DNA of 50,458 nt, from the NCBI GenBank assembly GCA_027083355.1, contig JALWOY010000167.1, positions 1-50,458 of the forward strand, written 5' to 3'. Below, in pieces: positions 38,993 to 48,313 of this stretch. Within the stretch, counting starts at the first letter, position 1; every line of letters starts with the position of its first letter. This DNA is from Phycisphaerales bacterium. GTDB taxonomy: Bacteria > Planctomycetota > Phycisphaerae > Phycisphaerales > UBA1924. The translations under genes were made by a program, and so were the position numbers. The notes under the pieces were generated by a model that had not been told where the DNA came from, did not search any database, and saw nothing but the letters and a program-made list of their open reading frames with translations.

Positions 38993-41368
38993 ATGGCTTA
39001 CAGCGAAGCCGACACCAGAGCGAAGATGATCGACCCCGCCATCCACAAACGTGGGTGGACCGAAGATCTCATCCGTCGGGAGGAGACGGCTGGAAGCATC
39101 GAGATCATCAACGGCAAGGCTCGCCGCCGGTCCAAAGGCAAAGTGGACTATGTCCTCCGCGTCAAGGTCAACCCGGATACACAGCCCGTAGCCGTCGCGC
39201 TCATCGAAGCCAAGAAAGACACGCTCCCGCCCGGGCACGGTCTTGACCAGGGCAAGGGCTACGCCGAGTGCAAGCGACTGAACGTCCCGTTCGTCTTCTC
39301 GTCCAATGGCCATCAGTTTGTGATGTTCAACCGCTTCTCGGGGCTCACGAGCGAGCCGCGTCCCATGACTGAGTTCCCCTCGCCCGCCGAACTCCGTGAC
39401 CTCTACGAACAAAGCATGGGATTCAGCCTGGAGGCCCCGGCCGCCAAGCCGCTGCTCACTCCATACACCGGAGGCGAGGCCACTCGCCGTTACTATCAGG
39501 ATGCAGCCATCCGCGCCGTGCTGGAGAAGATCGCCCGGTGTGAACTCAAAGGTGATCACAAGCGTGCGCTACTCTCCATGGCCACCGGCTGCGGCAAAAC
39601 GTTCATCGCCGTCAATCTTCTCAAACGGATCGCCGATGCCGGCCAACTGAAGCGTGCCTTGTTCGTGTGTGACCGCGATGAACTCCGTACACAAGCCTTG
39701 AAGGCTCTTCAGAATGTTTTCGGCTCCGATGCCGCCGAAGTATTCAAGAAGTCGGACGGAACCAATAATGCCAAGAACGCCAGAATTCACGTAGCCACTT
39801 ACCAGACACTCGGCGTGGATGCCGAAGACAGCAACGCCAACTTCCTGACGACCTTCTATCCCGAAGACTACTTCACGCACATCGTCATCGACGAGTGTCA
39901 TCGCTCGGCTTGGGGCAAGTGGTCGCAGGTACTGACGCGCAACGCCCAAGCGGTTCACATCGGTCTTACAGCTACACCTCGCCAACTCGAATGCAAGGAA
40001 AAGACAAAGGAAGCCGAAGCAGACGCGACGATCACCGCCAACAACATCGCATACTTCGGCGAGCCGGTCTATGAATACGACATGGCCCAGGCCATCGAGG
40101 ATGGCTATCTGGCTGCCTGCGAAATCCAGAAGGGTCGCGTCAATCTCGATGATACCGGCATCACCATTGACGAGATTATCGCCAGAAACCCCGTCGATGC
40201 GATAACTGGGCAGCCCATTACGCCGGAGCAGATCAAGGAGCGATACGAAAAGACGCAGTACGAGGACCGTATCTTACTGCCTGACCGTGTGCTGGCCATG
40301 TGTCAGGACCTGTTCAACTATTTGCTTGAGACCGGCGGTCCGGAGCAGAAAACCATCATCTTCTGTGCCCGTGACCGCCACGCCGGCGATGTGTCCGTTT
40401 GCATGAACAATCTCTACGCGCAGTGGTGCAGCGACAATGGCAAAGAGCGTCTGGGCAATTATGCCTTCAAATGCACCGCAGAGTCGAGCGGAAACGATCA
40501 GCTTCCCGATCTGCGTGGTTCATCCCGCAGCCACTTCATCGCCACGACGGTCGATCTCCTGACCACCGGTGTGGATGTGCCCTGCGTCAGGAACATCGTC
40601 TTCTTCAAGTACCTCAAGTCACCAATCAGCTTCTACCAGATGGTCGGTCGCGGTACGCGCATCGACCTGCCCTCCAACAAGCTGATGTTCCATGTGTATG
40701 ACTACACCAATGCTACGCGGCTGTTCGGTGAGAGCTTCATAACCAAGCCGCCTCGCACGGGCGGTGGCGGCCCCGGTCCCGAGCCACCACCACCGCCGGA
40801 GCCTACGATCAGCGTCGAGGGCTTTGACGTTCACATCACCGGTGGCGGGCGTTTCATCGTCACCGATGTGGATGGCCGGGCGATGCCGGTCTCCGTCGAG
40901 GAATACAAGGCACGGCTGGCCGCCAAGCTGGTCGAACAGGCCCATTCGCTCGAGGCGTTTCGCGGGCTTTGGGTGGACCCGCCATCGCGGCAGGAACTGA
41001 TCGACATGCTGGTCACCTCTGGCTATTCGCCCTCGGTGGTACGGATGGTTGACGAGAAGGAGGATTACGACCTGTACGACGTGCTGGCCGAACTGGGCTG
41101 GGGCATGAACCCGCGTACCCGGCATGACCGCGCCGCTGCATTCACCTACAAGCACGAAGACTGGCTCAGCACCCTGCCCGCCGAGACCGGCCAAACCATC
41201 AAGGCCATCGCCAGCCAGTTCGAACGCGGCGGTACCGAGGGACTGGAGAATCCGCAGATTTTCCAGACGCCCGAGGTCAAGGCCGCGGGCGGACTGAACG
41301 CACTGAAGAAAGCAGGCGAACCCGCTGAACTCCTGCGTGAAACGAAAGAGAGGATGTTCGCGGCATGA
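38993..41368 (+). CDS. hsdR: Type I restriction endonuclease subunit R (EcoEI-like)
   Basis: The 791-residue protein has an N-terminal PD-(D/E)XK nuclease (VDYVLRVKVN...VALIEAKKD). An SF2 translocase follows, with Walker A (MATGCGKTF), DEAH-box variant IDECHRS, TATPR, FIATTVDLLTTGVDVP and YQMVGRGTRID. An EcoEI-type C-terminal domain lies near 640-780. In the complex with HsdS and HsdM it translocates and cuts unmodified DNA. ATG 38993 follows GAGGAG. It overlaps hsdS by four bases. Confidence 0.95.
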   Translation: MAYSEADTRAKMIDPAIHKRGWTEDLIRREETAGSIEIINGKARRRSKGKVDYVLRVKVNPDTQPVAVALIEAKKDTLPPGHGLDQGKGYAECKRLNVPFVFSSNGHQFVMFNRFSGLTSEPRPMTEFPSPAELRDLYEQSMGFSLEAPAAKPLLTPYTGGEATRRYYQDAAIRAVLEKIARCELKGDHKRALLSMATGCGKTFIAVNLLKRIADAGQLKRALFVCDRDELRTQALKALQNVFGSDAAEVFKKSDGTNNAKNARIHVATYQTLGVDAEDSNANFLTTFYPEDYFTHIVIDECHRSAWGKWSQVLTRNAQAVHIGLTATPRQLECKEKTKEAEADATITANNIAYFGEPVYEYDMAQAIEDGYLAACEIQKGRVNLDDTGITIDEIIARNPVDAITGQPITPEQIKERYEKTQYEDRILLPDRVLAMCQDLFNYLLETGGPEQKTIIFCARDRHAGDVSVCMNNLYAQWCSDNGKERLGNYAFKCTAESSGNDQLPDLRGSSRSHFIATTVDLLTTGVDVPCVRNIVFFKYLKSPISFYQMVGRGTRIDLPSNKLMFHVYDYTNATRLFGESFITKPPRTGGGGPGPEPPPPPEPTISVEGFDVHITGGGRFIVTDVDGRAMPVSVEEYKARLAAKLVEQAHSLEAFRGLWVDPPSRQELIDMLVTSGYSPSVVRMVDEKEDYDLYDVLAELGWGMNPRTRHDRAAAFTYKHEDWLSTLPAETGQTIKAIASQFERGGTEGLENPQIFQTPEVKAAGGLNALKKAGEPAELLRETKERMFAA

Positions 41369-42618
41369 CGACACTGGAAGCCATTACAGAAAGACACTCG
41401 CGGACACTGCCGGATGGGTGGGAATGGAAGAAGCTTTCCGATGTGCTGGACTCCTTCGAAAGCGGGTCGAGACCTCCGGGCGGGGCTGTTGGTGTAACTT
41501 CGGGAGTGCCAAGCATCAGCGCCGAGCAAATGACTGATCGTGGCATTTTCAGTTTTGACACGATGCGTTATGTCCCACGAGACTACTACCACGAAATGAA
41601 GCGAGGGCATGTCGCTCCTGGAGATATCTTGATTGTCAAAGATGGCGCTACTACGGGGAAAACATGTTTTGTTGATGATGATTTTCCCTTCAAAGAAGCG
41701 GTCGTAAACGAGCATGTGTTTATTTGCCGCCCTAACCGAGAACTCGTCGAGCCGCGTTTTCTCTTCTACTGGCTGTGGAGTCCTCCGGGACAACACGCTA
41801 TTCGCAGCACATTCCAAGGCGCTGCTATTGGTGGCATCAACCAGAGGTTCGTTGACGCGGTGGAGGTGCCTGTTGCACCGCCTGCCGAGCAGAAGCGCAT
41901 CGCGGCGATCCTGAATGAACAGATAGCGGCAGTAGACAAGGCGCGCGCGGCAGCCCAAGACCGCCTTGTCAGTACCAAGGTTCTCCTAGACGCGTATCTG
42001 AGAGAAACGTTTACTACACTCGCTCACGCCAAGACAGTTTCCCTTGGTGATATCGCTGCCAGAGATATCACGTACGGGATTGTCCAGTCTGGAAACCACT
42101 GTCCAGATGGAATACCGACAGTGCGTGGTGGAGATATAAAGGGGTTTAGAATCGATGTTAAGCAACTCAAGAGAGTAGATGCCAATATCTCAGCGCATTA
42201 TACACGAACTATCCTTCAGGGCGATGAAGTGCTCTTGGTTATTAGGGGATTTCCCGGAAATGTGGCCCTCGTTGGGGATGATCTTGTAGGCTGCAATGTG
42301 GCCCGGGAAATTGCTGTCATAGCCGTACCGTCAACGTGGTCACGCTCCTATGTACAGTACGCGATTGCTTCTCCCACTGTTCAACAGCATATCATGGATA
42401 AGACCAAGGGGGCTGCACAGCAAGGTATTAACCTGAGCGATGTAGCCGAACTTCGAATTCCAAAGGTCGGCATTGCTGATCAGAGACAACTTGTCAAAAG
42501 GGTATCGACCGCCGTGCAGGCTACTGAATTGGCTACTACGGCGGCACAAGAGGCGCTCGACGCAGCCGAGGCACTTCCGGCGGTGTTGCTTCGAAGGGCT
42601 ATTGCGGGGGAATTGTGA
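41365..42618 (+). CDS. hsdS: Type I restriction-modification specificity subunit S
   Basis: The 417-residue protein has two target-recognition domains, at about 10-165 (LPDGWEWKKLSDVLDSFESG) and 215-370 (VSLGDIAARDITYGIVQSGN). They are separated by the central conserved helices (PPAEQKRIAAILNEQIAAVD...) and followed by C-terminal helices ending LPAVLLRRAIAGEL. It decides the bipartite DNA target. GC is lower in the recognition domains than in neighbours, as is common for exchanged specificity genes. Overlaps at both ends indicate cotranscription. Confidence 0.95.
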   Translation: MTTLEAITERHSRTLPDGWEWKKLSDVLDSFESGSRPPGGAVGVTSGVPSISAEQMTDRGIFSFDTMRYVPRDYYHEMKRGHVAPGDILIVKDGATTGKTCFVDDDFPFKEAVVNEHVFICRPNRELVEPRFLFYWLWSPPGQHAIRSTFQGAAIGGINQRFVDAVEVPVAPPAEQKRIAAILNEQIAAVDKARAAAQDRLVSTKVLLDAYLRETFTTLAHAKTVSLGDIAARDITYGIVQSGNHCPDGIPTVRGGDIKGFRIDVKQLKRVDANISAHYTRTILQGDEVLLVIRGFPGNVALVGDDLVGCNVAREIAVIAVPSTWSRSYVQYAIASPTVQQHIMDKTKGAAQQGINLSDVAELRIPKVGIADQRQLVKRVSTAVQATELATTAAQEALDAAEALPAVLLRRAIAGEL

Positions 42619-43478
42619 TGGGAAGGTTTTCCACGCAGACAATCGAGGCGCTGGCGCTGGTCATCACGGGTGGCTCCGGTTCCTCTGGTGGCGATCCTGT
42701 TCCGGGCAAGTACCGTTCAGCGTGGTATCTGGAACAGTTCTTCAAAGGAATTGACGTAACGTTTGCGGTTAATAATCGATCACGCGTGCCTGCTGTCCGT
42801 GAATGCCTCGAGGGCCTCAATGTTACCGATCCGGGCAAGGTTGAAGAGGCAATCCACGCAGTGTGTGATCCTCGCGATTACCTTGATGATGAAACTGGTC
42901 TCGATGATGTCGTGAAGTACCTGAACAAACGCCTGAAGTTCGATGAACTCGAGCTGCAAAGACAAGGGGAGTTCTATCGGCTGACCTCAACTTCGACCGG
43001 GGGGCTGCCCGCAGTCGGTTTTCGGAATGCCATTGATCTGAGCGACTACGATTCGGTTCAAGCGGATTTCCAACGGTCGCTGGCGGCTGCGGAAACGGAC
43101 CCAGCCGACGCGATTACGGCGGCTTGCTCGACAGTAGAAAGTGTCTGCAAGTGTATCCTCGACGAGATGAAGAAAGCGTATCCCAACAAGCAAGATATCA
43201 AGGGGCTGGTTTCCGAGGTGGGTAAGCATTTGAACCTGTCGCCGGCACGTAACGACCTGCCGGAAGAATTGGCCAAAGATATCAAGCAGATACTTTCGGG
43301 CTTGATCAGCGTGACATCGGGCATTGGGGCACTGCGCACGCATGGCGGAGATGCCCACGGGCGAGGCCGAAAGAAAGCGCCGGTGGATGTTCGCATTGCC
43401 CGGCTGGCGATCCATGCTGCCAGCACGGTGTCGCTATTCTATATCGAAACCTGGAATCGTATGAAGGGGAACCGATAA
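42618..43478 (+). CDS. Abortive infection (Abi C-terminal, HEPN-like) protein
   Basis: ATG 42618 overlaps the hsdS stop by one base; GTG 42615 is an equally placed alternative. The 286-residue protein ends in an Abi C-terminal domain (SLAAAETDPADAITAACSTV, ESVCKCILDEM, GLVSEVGKHLNLSP). A HEPN-type R-x6-H motif is formed by Arg240 and His247 in LRTHGGDAHGRG. The N-terminal half is unrecognised. Members of this family are embedded in type I RM operons and act as suicide nucleases upon infection. Here it separates hsdS from hsdM. RNase activity is inferred. Confidence 0.85.
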   Translation: MGRFSTQTIEALALVITGGSGSSGGDPVPGKYRSAWYLEQFFKGIDVTFAVNNRSRVPAVRECLEGLNVTDPGKVEEAIHAVCDPRDYLDDETGLDDVVKYLNKRLKFDELELQRQGEFYRLTSTSTGGLPAVGFRNAIDLSDYDSVQADFQRSLAAAETDPADAITAACSTVESVCKCILDEMKKAYPNKQDIKGLVSEVGKHLNLSPARNDLPEELAKDIKQILSGLISVTSGIGALRTHGGDAHGRGRKKAPVDVRIARLAIHAASTVSLFYIETWNRMKGNR

Positions 43479-43484
43479 GCGTTT

Positions 43485-45251
43485 ATGGCAAAGAGAAAGT
43501 TAAACAACAACAGGAACGGCAACGGTCGTAGACTGGCGACACAGCAGTCGGTCGATCAGGCCGTCAAATCCATCTGCGACATTATGCGCCGGGGCAACTG
43601 TGCCGGGGCGCTTCAGTATGTTCCCGAGCTTACCTGGATTCTGTTCCTTCGCATTCTGGATGAGCGGGAACAGCGGGAAGCGCAGGAGGCCGAGGCCGTC
43701 GGCGCATCGTTCAAGCCATCTCTCGAACCACCATACCGCTGGCGTGACTGGGCCGCTCCGGACGGTCCGAAACGGAAGGAACTTCAGGAAGGAGCCTTGG
43801 GTACGTTTTTCGCCTTCGTAAACGGTGCTCCCGATGAAAGCGGCAACATGGTGGGCCTGTTGCCCTATCTGAAAGACCTCAAGAACCGTCCCGACGCCTC
43901 GCCACGGCAGAAGGTCATCAGCGAGGTCATGACCGGCGTGGAGCGCGTGCGGATCGACACGGAACGCAATTTCCTCGACGTGTTGGACAAGGTGGATGAA
44001 ATCACCGCCGAGGCTATTGATCCTACGCATGTCTTTACCTTGTCACAGGTCTACGAAGGATTGCTTCTGAAGATGGGCGAGAAGGGCAACGACGGCGGCC
44101 AGTTCTTCACGCCCAGGCAGGTCATCAAGGCTATGGTGCGAGTCATCAAACCCGGTCCCGATGAGACGATCTACGACCCTTGTTGCGGAACGGGTGGATT
44201 TTTGGCGCAAAGCTTCGAGTACATCAACGCCAACCTCGGCAATAAAGCCACGGCTGAGCAGATCGAAACGCTCAAACAAAGGACCTTCTGGGGGCGGGAA
44301 AAAGAGAATCTCATTTATCCGATAGCACTGGCCAACCTCGTCCTACACGGCATGGACAAGCCGAACCTCTGGCACGGTAACACGCTGACCGGCCAGGAGA
44401 CGTATGGTGGCTTGTTCGAGGGGGCACCACAGCTCTTTGACGTGGTTCTCACGAATCCGCCGTTCGGCGGCAAGGAGGGCAAGGAAGCCCAAACGAACTT
44501 CGACTACAAGACGAGTTCCACACAGGTGCTCTTCCTCCAGCATGTGATCCGGAGCCTGAAGGATGGCGGCCGTTGCGGTATTGTCATAGACGAAGGACTG
44601 CTTTTCCGCACCAACCAGGACGCCTTCGTGAAAACCAAGCGAAAGCTACTCGATGACTGCGACCTGTGGTGCATCGTGAGCCTGCCGGCCGGGGTCTTTA
44701 CGCAGGCTGGTGCGGGAGTCAAAACCAACCTGCTTTTCTTTACCAAGGGCGGCCCCACGCGGAAGATCTGGTACTACGACCTGACCGATATCAAGGTCCG
44801 CAAAAGAACGCCTCTTACGCTCGAACATTTCGATGACTTTCTCCGGCTTCTGCCCGACCGTGCCGACAGCCCTCTCAGTTGGACCGTCGATATGGATGAA
44901 CGGAAAAAGACTGCGGCAACGGAGGCCCGGCCATTCAAGGAAGAAGCAAACAGGAAGAACCAACAAGTCGCACAATGGAAAGAGCGGCTCAAGGAACTGA
45001 AGAAGGCCAAGCCGAAGGACGAAGCAGCCATCTCCGAGGCCAAGGAGAAGATCAAGGCATTGGCCAAGGAGGCCAAGAACGCCGCCGCCAAGGCCAAGGA
45101 CATAGAGGACGCCGTCTACGATCTCAAGGCCGTGAACCCGAACAAGAAACCCGTGATCGACACCCGCACGCCCGAGGAACTGCTCGACATCATCGAGGCC
45201 AAGGGCAAGGAGATCGCCGAGGCGCTCGCAGTGTTGAGACAATCACAATGA
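43485..45251 (+). CDS. hsdM: Type I restriction-modification methyltransferase subunit M
   Basis: The 588-residue protein has an N-terminal HsdM helical domain, a gamma-class N6-adenine methyltransferase with motif I (DPCCGTGGFLAQ) and motif IV (LTNPPFGG), and GGQFFTPRQVI before motif I. A Lys/Ala-rich coiled coil lies at about 475-550 and a short conserved end follows. It methylates the HsdS target and protects the host. It overlaps the SLATT gene start by four bases, so the RM and TIR/SLATT modules are translationally coupled. Confidence 0.96.
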   Translation: MAKRKLNNNRNGNGRRLATQQSVDQAVKSICDIMRRGNCAGALQYVPELTWILFLRILDEREQREAQEAEAVGASFKPSLEPPYRWRDWAAPDGPKRKELQEGALGTFFAFVNGAPDESGNMVGLLPYLKDLKNRPDASPRQKVISEVMTGVERVRIDTERNFLDVLDKVDEITAEAIDPTHVFTLSQVYEGLLLKMGEKGNDGGQFFTPRQVIKAMVRVIKPGPDETIYDPCCGTGGFLAQSFEYINANLGNKATAEQIETLKQRTFWGREKENLIYPIALANLVLHGMDKPNLWHGNTLTGQETYGGLFEGAPQLFDVVLTNPPFGGKEGKEAQTNFDYKTSSTQVLFLQHVIRSLKDGGRCGIVIDEGLLFRTNQDAFVKTKRKLLDDCDLWCIVSLPAGVFTQAGAGVKTNLLFFTKGGPTRKIWYYDLTDIKVRKRTPLTLEHFDDFLRLLPDRADSPLSWTVDMDERKKTAATEARPFKEEANRKNQQVAQWKERLKELKKAKPKDEAAISEAKEKIKALAKEAKNAAAKAKDIEDAVYDLKAVNPNKKPVIDTRTPEELLDIIEAKGKEIAEALAVLRQSQ

Positions 45252-46156
45252 TGAACGATGACAGCTATCCCACTCTTTACCGTTGCGCGGATGCAGCGTC
45301 ACTAAAGGCGCAAGGGAGCTACTTTCTTTTGTTCAAACTCTACATGTGGTCTCTCGTACTGGGCAGTGCAACCAGTGTGTTTACGACCATTGGAACAGAG
45401 ACTGTAAATACTTGGCTTTATACGGTACTCGCTGTAGTTCTCGCTGTTGGCCTTGTCATCCTGTGGGCAATGCGCGCAAGGCAGGACGACAGGATATGGT
45501 TCGATGGCCGCGCCGTCGCCGAATCCGTGAAAACCGCTACCTGGCGATTCATGATGCGGGCTCAGCCCTTCCATGAGGACGACAGTGCCGAGACCGTTTT
45601 TCTTGAAAACCTCAAAGAAATACGTGAAGCAAGGCCACACTTAACAAAGTATCTCGCCGCCGCAATGAGTACCGATGGAGCGGCAATAACGGAATTCATG
45701 AAGAGAAAGCGATCTTCTCCCTTGGAGGAACGCCGAGACTTTTACGCCGGAGCCAGGATTCGTGATCAGAAGACGTGGTACGCCAACAAAGCGAAATCAA
45801 ACGTCAATACTGGTGCCAGATGGTTTTTGATTGTCTCGATTCTACAGATAATCGTCGTAGCACTATCCATCATTCAGGCCGCGTCAGGGGGATTGAAAAT
45901 GAACCCTATTCCCATCGTCACGACCTGTGCTGCTACCATGGCGGCGTGGAGTCAAATGAAGCGCCACGACGAACTGGCTCAATCTTACGCCCTCGCTGCA
46001 CAAGAGCTGGAGGAGATCGAGACGATAGCCAGCAACCAAATGAACGAGGATGAATTCTCACAGCTTGTCGAGCAGGCGGAAAACTCAATATCCCGTGAGC
46101 ACACTATGTGGTGTGCGCGCAGGGACGTTCGGCTTTCCAAGGGGGGAAGGCTCTAA
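45248..46156 (+). CDS. SLATT-like (DUF4231) four-segment membrane effector
   Basis: The 302-residue protein starts in an ATGA overlap with hsdM. It has two pairs of hydrophobic segments: FLLFKLYMWSLVLGSA and LYTVLAVVLAVGLVILWAM near residues 25-75, and WFLIVSILQIIVVALSIIQA and IPIVTTCAATMAAW near 190-230. Helical stretches lie between and after. This layout matches tandem SLATT_3/SLATT_1 (DUF4231) proteins, predicted pore-forming effectors linked to CD-NTase, SLOG and TIR genes. Its neighbours are two TIR proteins, so a TIR-made nucleotide signal may gate it. Low GC relative to phage genes. Confidence 0.82.
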   Translation: MMNDDSYPTLYRCADAASLKAQGSYFLLFKLYMWSLVLGSATSVFTTIGTETVNTWLYTVLAVVLAVGLVILWAMRARQDDRIWFDGRAVAESVKTATWRFMMRAQPFHEDDSAETVFLENLKEIREARPHLTKYLAAAMSTDGAAITEFMKRKRSSPLEERRDFYAGARIRDQKTWYANKAKSNVNTGARWFLIVSILQIIVVALSIIQAASGGLKMNPIPIVTTCAATMAAWSQMKRHDELAQSYALAAQELEEIETIASNQMNEDEFSQLVEQAENSISREHTMWCARRDVRLSKGGRL

Positions 46157-46179
46157 TCCAAGAAATGGAGGATAGCTGC

Positions 46180-46578
46180 ATGGCCAAACCGAAGATCTTC
46201 ATCAGCTACGACTACGATAACGACAAGCACTACAAGAATCTGCTTGTAGCTTGGGATGAGAACGACGAATTTGACTTCTCTTTCAGCGACCATTCGGCTG
46301 ACGTGTCTATCCAGAGCACGAACGCCGACGCCATCAAGCGAGCTATATCGGCCAAGATCAATTCAGCCACGCACATCTTGTGCATCGTCGGGGCCAAGAC
46401 TAGCAAGAGCGGCTGGGTGGCCTGGGAGATCGACAAGGCAAAGGACTTGGAGAAGAAGCTCGTCGCGGTGAAGACGGCTTCGGACAACACGACCCCGGGC
46501 GGTCTTCTGAACGCAGGGGCGTCATGGGCGATGTCATTCACATTCGAAGCGATCAAGAAGGCAATTGGCGGCGCGTAA
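46180..46578 (+). CDS. TIR-like protein (ThsB/MTH538 type)
   Basis: ATG 46180 follows GGAGG. The 132-residue single-domain protein matches the MTH538 TIR-like fold used by Thoeris ThsB: strand 1 KIFISYDYDNDKHYKNLL, the middle INSATHILCIVGAKTS, and KSGWVAWEIDKAKDLEKK with Glu83 at the position of the catalytic glutamate. ThsB proteins make a cyclic ADP-ribose-type signal from NAD+ upon infection. It lies between the SLATT gene and the TGT-like gene. No poly-glycine start is present, unlike the second TIR protein. Confidence 0.87.
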   Translation: MAKPKIFISYDYDNDKHYKNLLVAWDENDEFDFSFSDHSADVSIQSTNADAIKRAISAKINSATHILCIVGAKTSKSGWVAWEIDKAKDLEKKLVAVKTASDNTTPGGLLNAGASWAMSFTFEAIKKAIGGA

Positions 46579-46593
46579 GCTGGACGGAGAACG

Positions 46594-47592
46594 ATGCCGA
46601 CGACAGAGGAAGCGACAATGGCGCAAGACCGCACATATGAATTACCCATCGCTCAGACGGTCCTCCCCCTGCCGTGTTACTTTCCATCGGTATCCAGCGT
46701 GAAGACCAACCTCATGCCGGTCGATTATGTGGAACTCCTGGACGCCGCTGCACACCCGCTCTTCCTCGTTTCAGCTTTCGATATTGCCAACTGCCCGCCG
46801 GAGCATCGCCCCCGCATTAACACCGCCCTAAACCGAGGCAAGGGACGGGGCACAGCGATACTGATGGATAGCGGGAACTACGAAAGATTCTGGAAGGGAG
46901 AACAGGCCTGGACACCCGACCGCTTCCATGATGTGGCCAAGGAAACAGAACACCATTTGTGCTTCTGTTACGACAATCAAGAACCACCGAGGACAGCGGA
47001 GGCCATCGCCGAGGATGTTGTATCGAGCGTCCTACGTGATCAAGAGCATGCTCTGGGAACGGTCGCTCCAATCATCCACGGACCAACGGAACTACTGCCC
47101 ATCGCGGCACGAATAGTTGCCGAGCAGTTGTTCCCCGTATTCCTCGCAGTCCCGGAACGCGCGCTCGGAGATGGGATTATCGCGCGAATTCGAACCGTGA
47201 GACGACTTAGAGAAGCACTCGACGATTTAGGCTTCTATTGCCCCTTGCATTTGCTCGGAACGGGAAATCCCCTTTCCATCGCGGTCTACTCTATCGCTGG
47301 GGCGGACAGCTTCGACGGGCTGGAATGGTGTCAAACGGTCGTAGATCACGAGACCGGGAAGCTGTTCCACTTCCAGCAATGGGACTTGTTCAAGGACCAG
47401 ACAGACTGGGGAAACAACGGTGCGCTGCCATATATCCAATCGGCGTTGATGCACAACCTAGAGTTCTATCGAGCGTTCATGGCAGACCTGCGCGATGCCT
47501 TGATGGACGATACGGCAGAGGCGTTTTTGCGGCGCTATGCCCCCGACAAGCAAGCATCGCTGCTTATGAACGCAATCAGGGGAGGCGAATGA
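46594..47592 (+). CDS. TGT-like protein (Cap10-type, type IV CBASS-associated)
   Basis: The 332-residue protein resembles tRNA-guanine transglycosylases. Two active-site landmarks are visible: ILMDSGNYERFW (Asp92, compare DSGGFQ of TGT) and AGADSFDGLEW (Asp241, compare GIDMFDC). The zinc-binding cysteine set of bacterial TGT is absent, so it is a paralogue rather than a queuosine tRNA enzyme. TGT, OGG and QueC homologues together are the ancillary genes of type IV CBASS, where this member is called Cap10. DpdA of DNA-modifying systems is an alternative relative, but other dpd genes are missing. Start ATG 46594 (GGAG upstream) or ATG 46618. Confidence 0.82.
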   Translation: MPTTEEATMAQDRTYELPIAQTVLPLPCYFPSVSSVKTNLMPVDYVELLDAAAHPLFLVSAFDIANCPPEHRPRINTALNRGKGRGTAILMDSGNYERFWKGEQAWTPDRFHDVAKETEHHLCFCYDNQEPPRTAEAIAEDVVSSVLRDQEHALGTVAPIIHGPTELLPIAARIVAEQLFPVFLAVPERALGDGIIARIRTVRRLREALDDLGFYCPLHLLGTGNPLSIAVYSIAGADSFDGLEWCQTVVDHETGKLFHFQQWDLFKDQTDWGNNGALPYIQSALMHNLEFYRAFMADLRDALMDDTAEAFLRRYAPDKQASLLMNAIRGGE

Positions 47593-47593
47593 C

Positions 47594-48313
47594 ATGACAA
47601 CCACGCAGATTTCGCTTCCTGCGATCAACAACGCTATTCGAGAGGTGTGTTTCGCTCTTGAGGAGAAATGCCATCGGCCGCCATCCTGGACCAGCATGAC
47701 CGAAGACGATCTCTGGCGCGAACTTGTCGCTTGCATTCTTGGGAGCCGGGTGCGGTTTGAAGTGGCTCATTCCGCCGTGGAACGGATGGATGGACGGCAA
47801 CTGTTCTCTGAGAACCGAAGGTCATCCCGCTTTCAACAATACGAGCAGGATGTCATGGGAGCCCTGTCAAATCGAGGTGCCCCAAGTGAACCGAGCGGCT
47901 ACCCCTTTTATCGGGTTCGGGCCAACCAAATACGGCGGGCCGCCGAGCGGCTTTATGGAAGCAGGGACACCCTCCGTTCGTTTCTGGAAGACTCGGGCGA
48001 TATTCGGGAGGCGCGCCGTCGCTTAGCCTTAGAGGTGTCCGGATTAGGACCCAAGCAGGCGAGCCTCTTCCTTCGAAACATCGGATATGCCGCGCATGTT
48101 GCAGTCTTGGACATTCATGTTTTGACCTACATGAGCTGGGTCGGCTTGACCAAAGCGCCCATAAGGGCCGTTCCGACGGTGAGGAAGTATGAAGCGCTGG
48201 AAGACGCCTTCATAGAGCACGCCTATTCGTTCGGGTACACCCCCGACCGCTTCGACCTTGCCGTTTGGGTCGTCGTAAGGGTCGCCAAGGAGGAGCAGAA
48301 GATATGGGAATAG
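47594..48313 (+). CDS. OGG-like HhH-GPD protein (Cap11-type)
   Basis: The 239-residue protein follows GGGAGG. It is an OGG-type glycosylase: a helical body (WRELVACILGSRVRFEVAHS), the helix-hairpin-helix (VSGLGPKQASLFLRNIG) with Lys154 at the catalytic Lys position, and LDIHVLTYM with Asp173 at the catalytic Asp position. Both residues needed for base excision are therefore present. The gene starts one base after the TGT-like stop and overlaps queC-like by ten bases. In type IV CBASS the homologue is an ancillary protein of unclear role. Here it might act on the deazaguanine modification rather than on oxidised DNA. Confidence 0.87.
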   Translation: MTTTQISLPAINNAIREVCFALEEKCHRPPSWTSMTEDDLWRELVACILGSRVRFEVAHSAVERMDGRQLFSENRRSSRFQQYEQDVMGALSNRGAPSEPSGYPFYRVRANQIRRAAERLYGSRDTLRSFLEDSGDIREARRRLALEVSGLGPKQASLFLRNIGYAAHVAVLDIHVLTYMSWVGLTKAPIRAVPTVRKYEALEDAFIEHAYSFGYTPDRFDLAVWVVVRVAKEEQKIWE

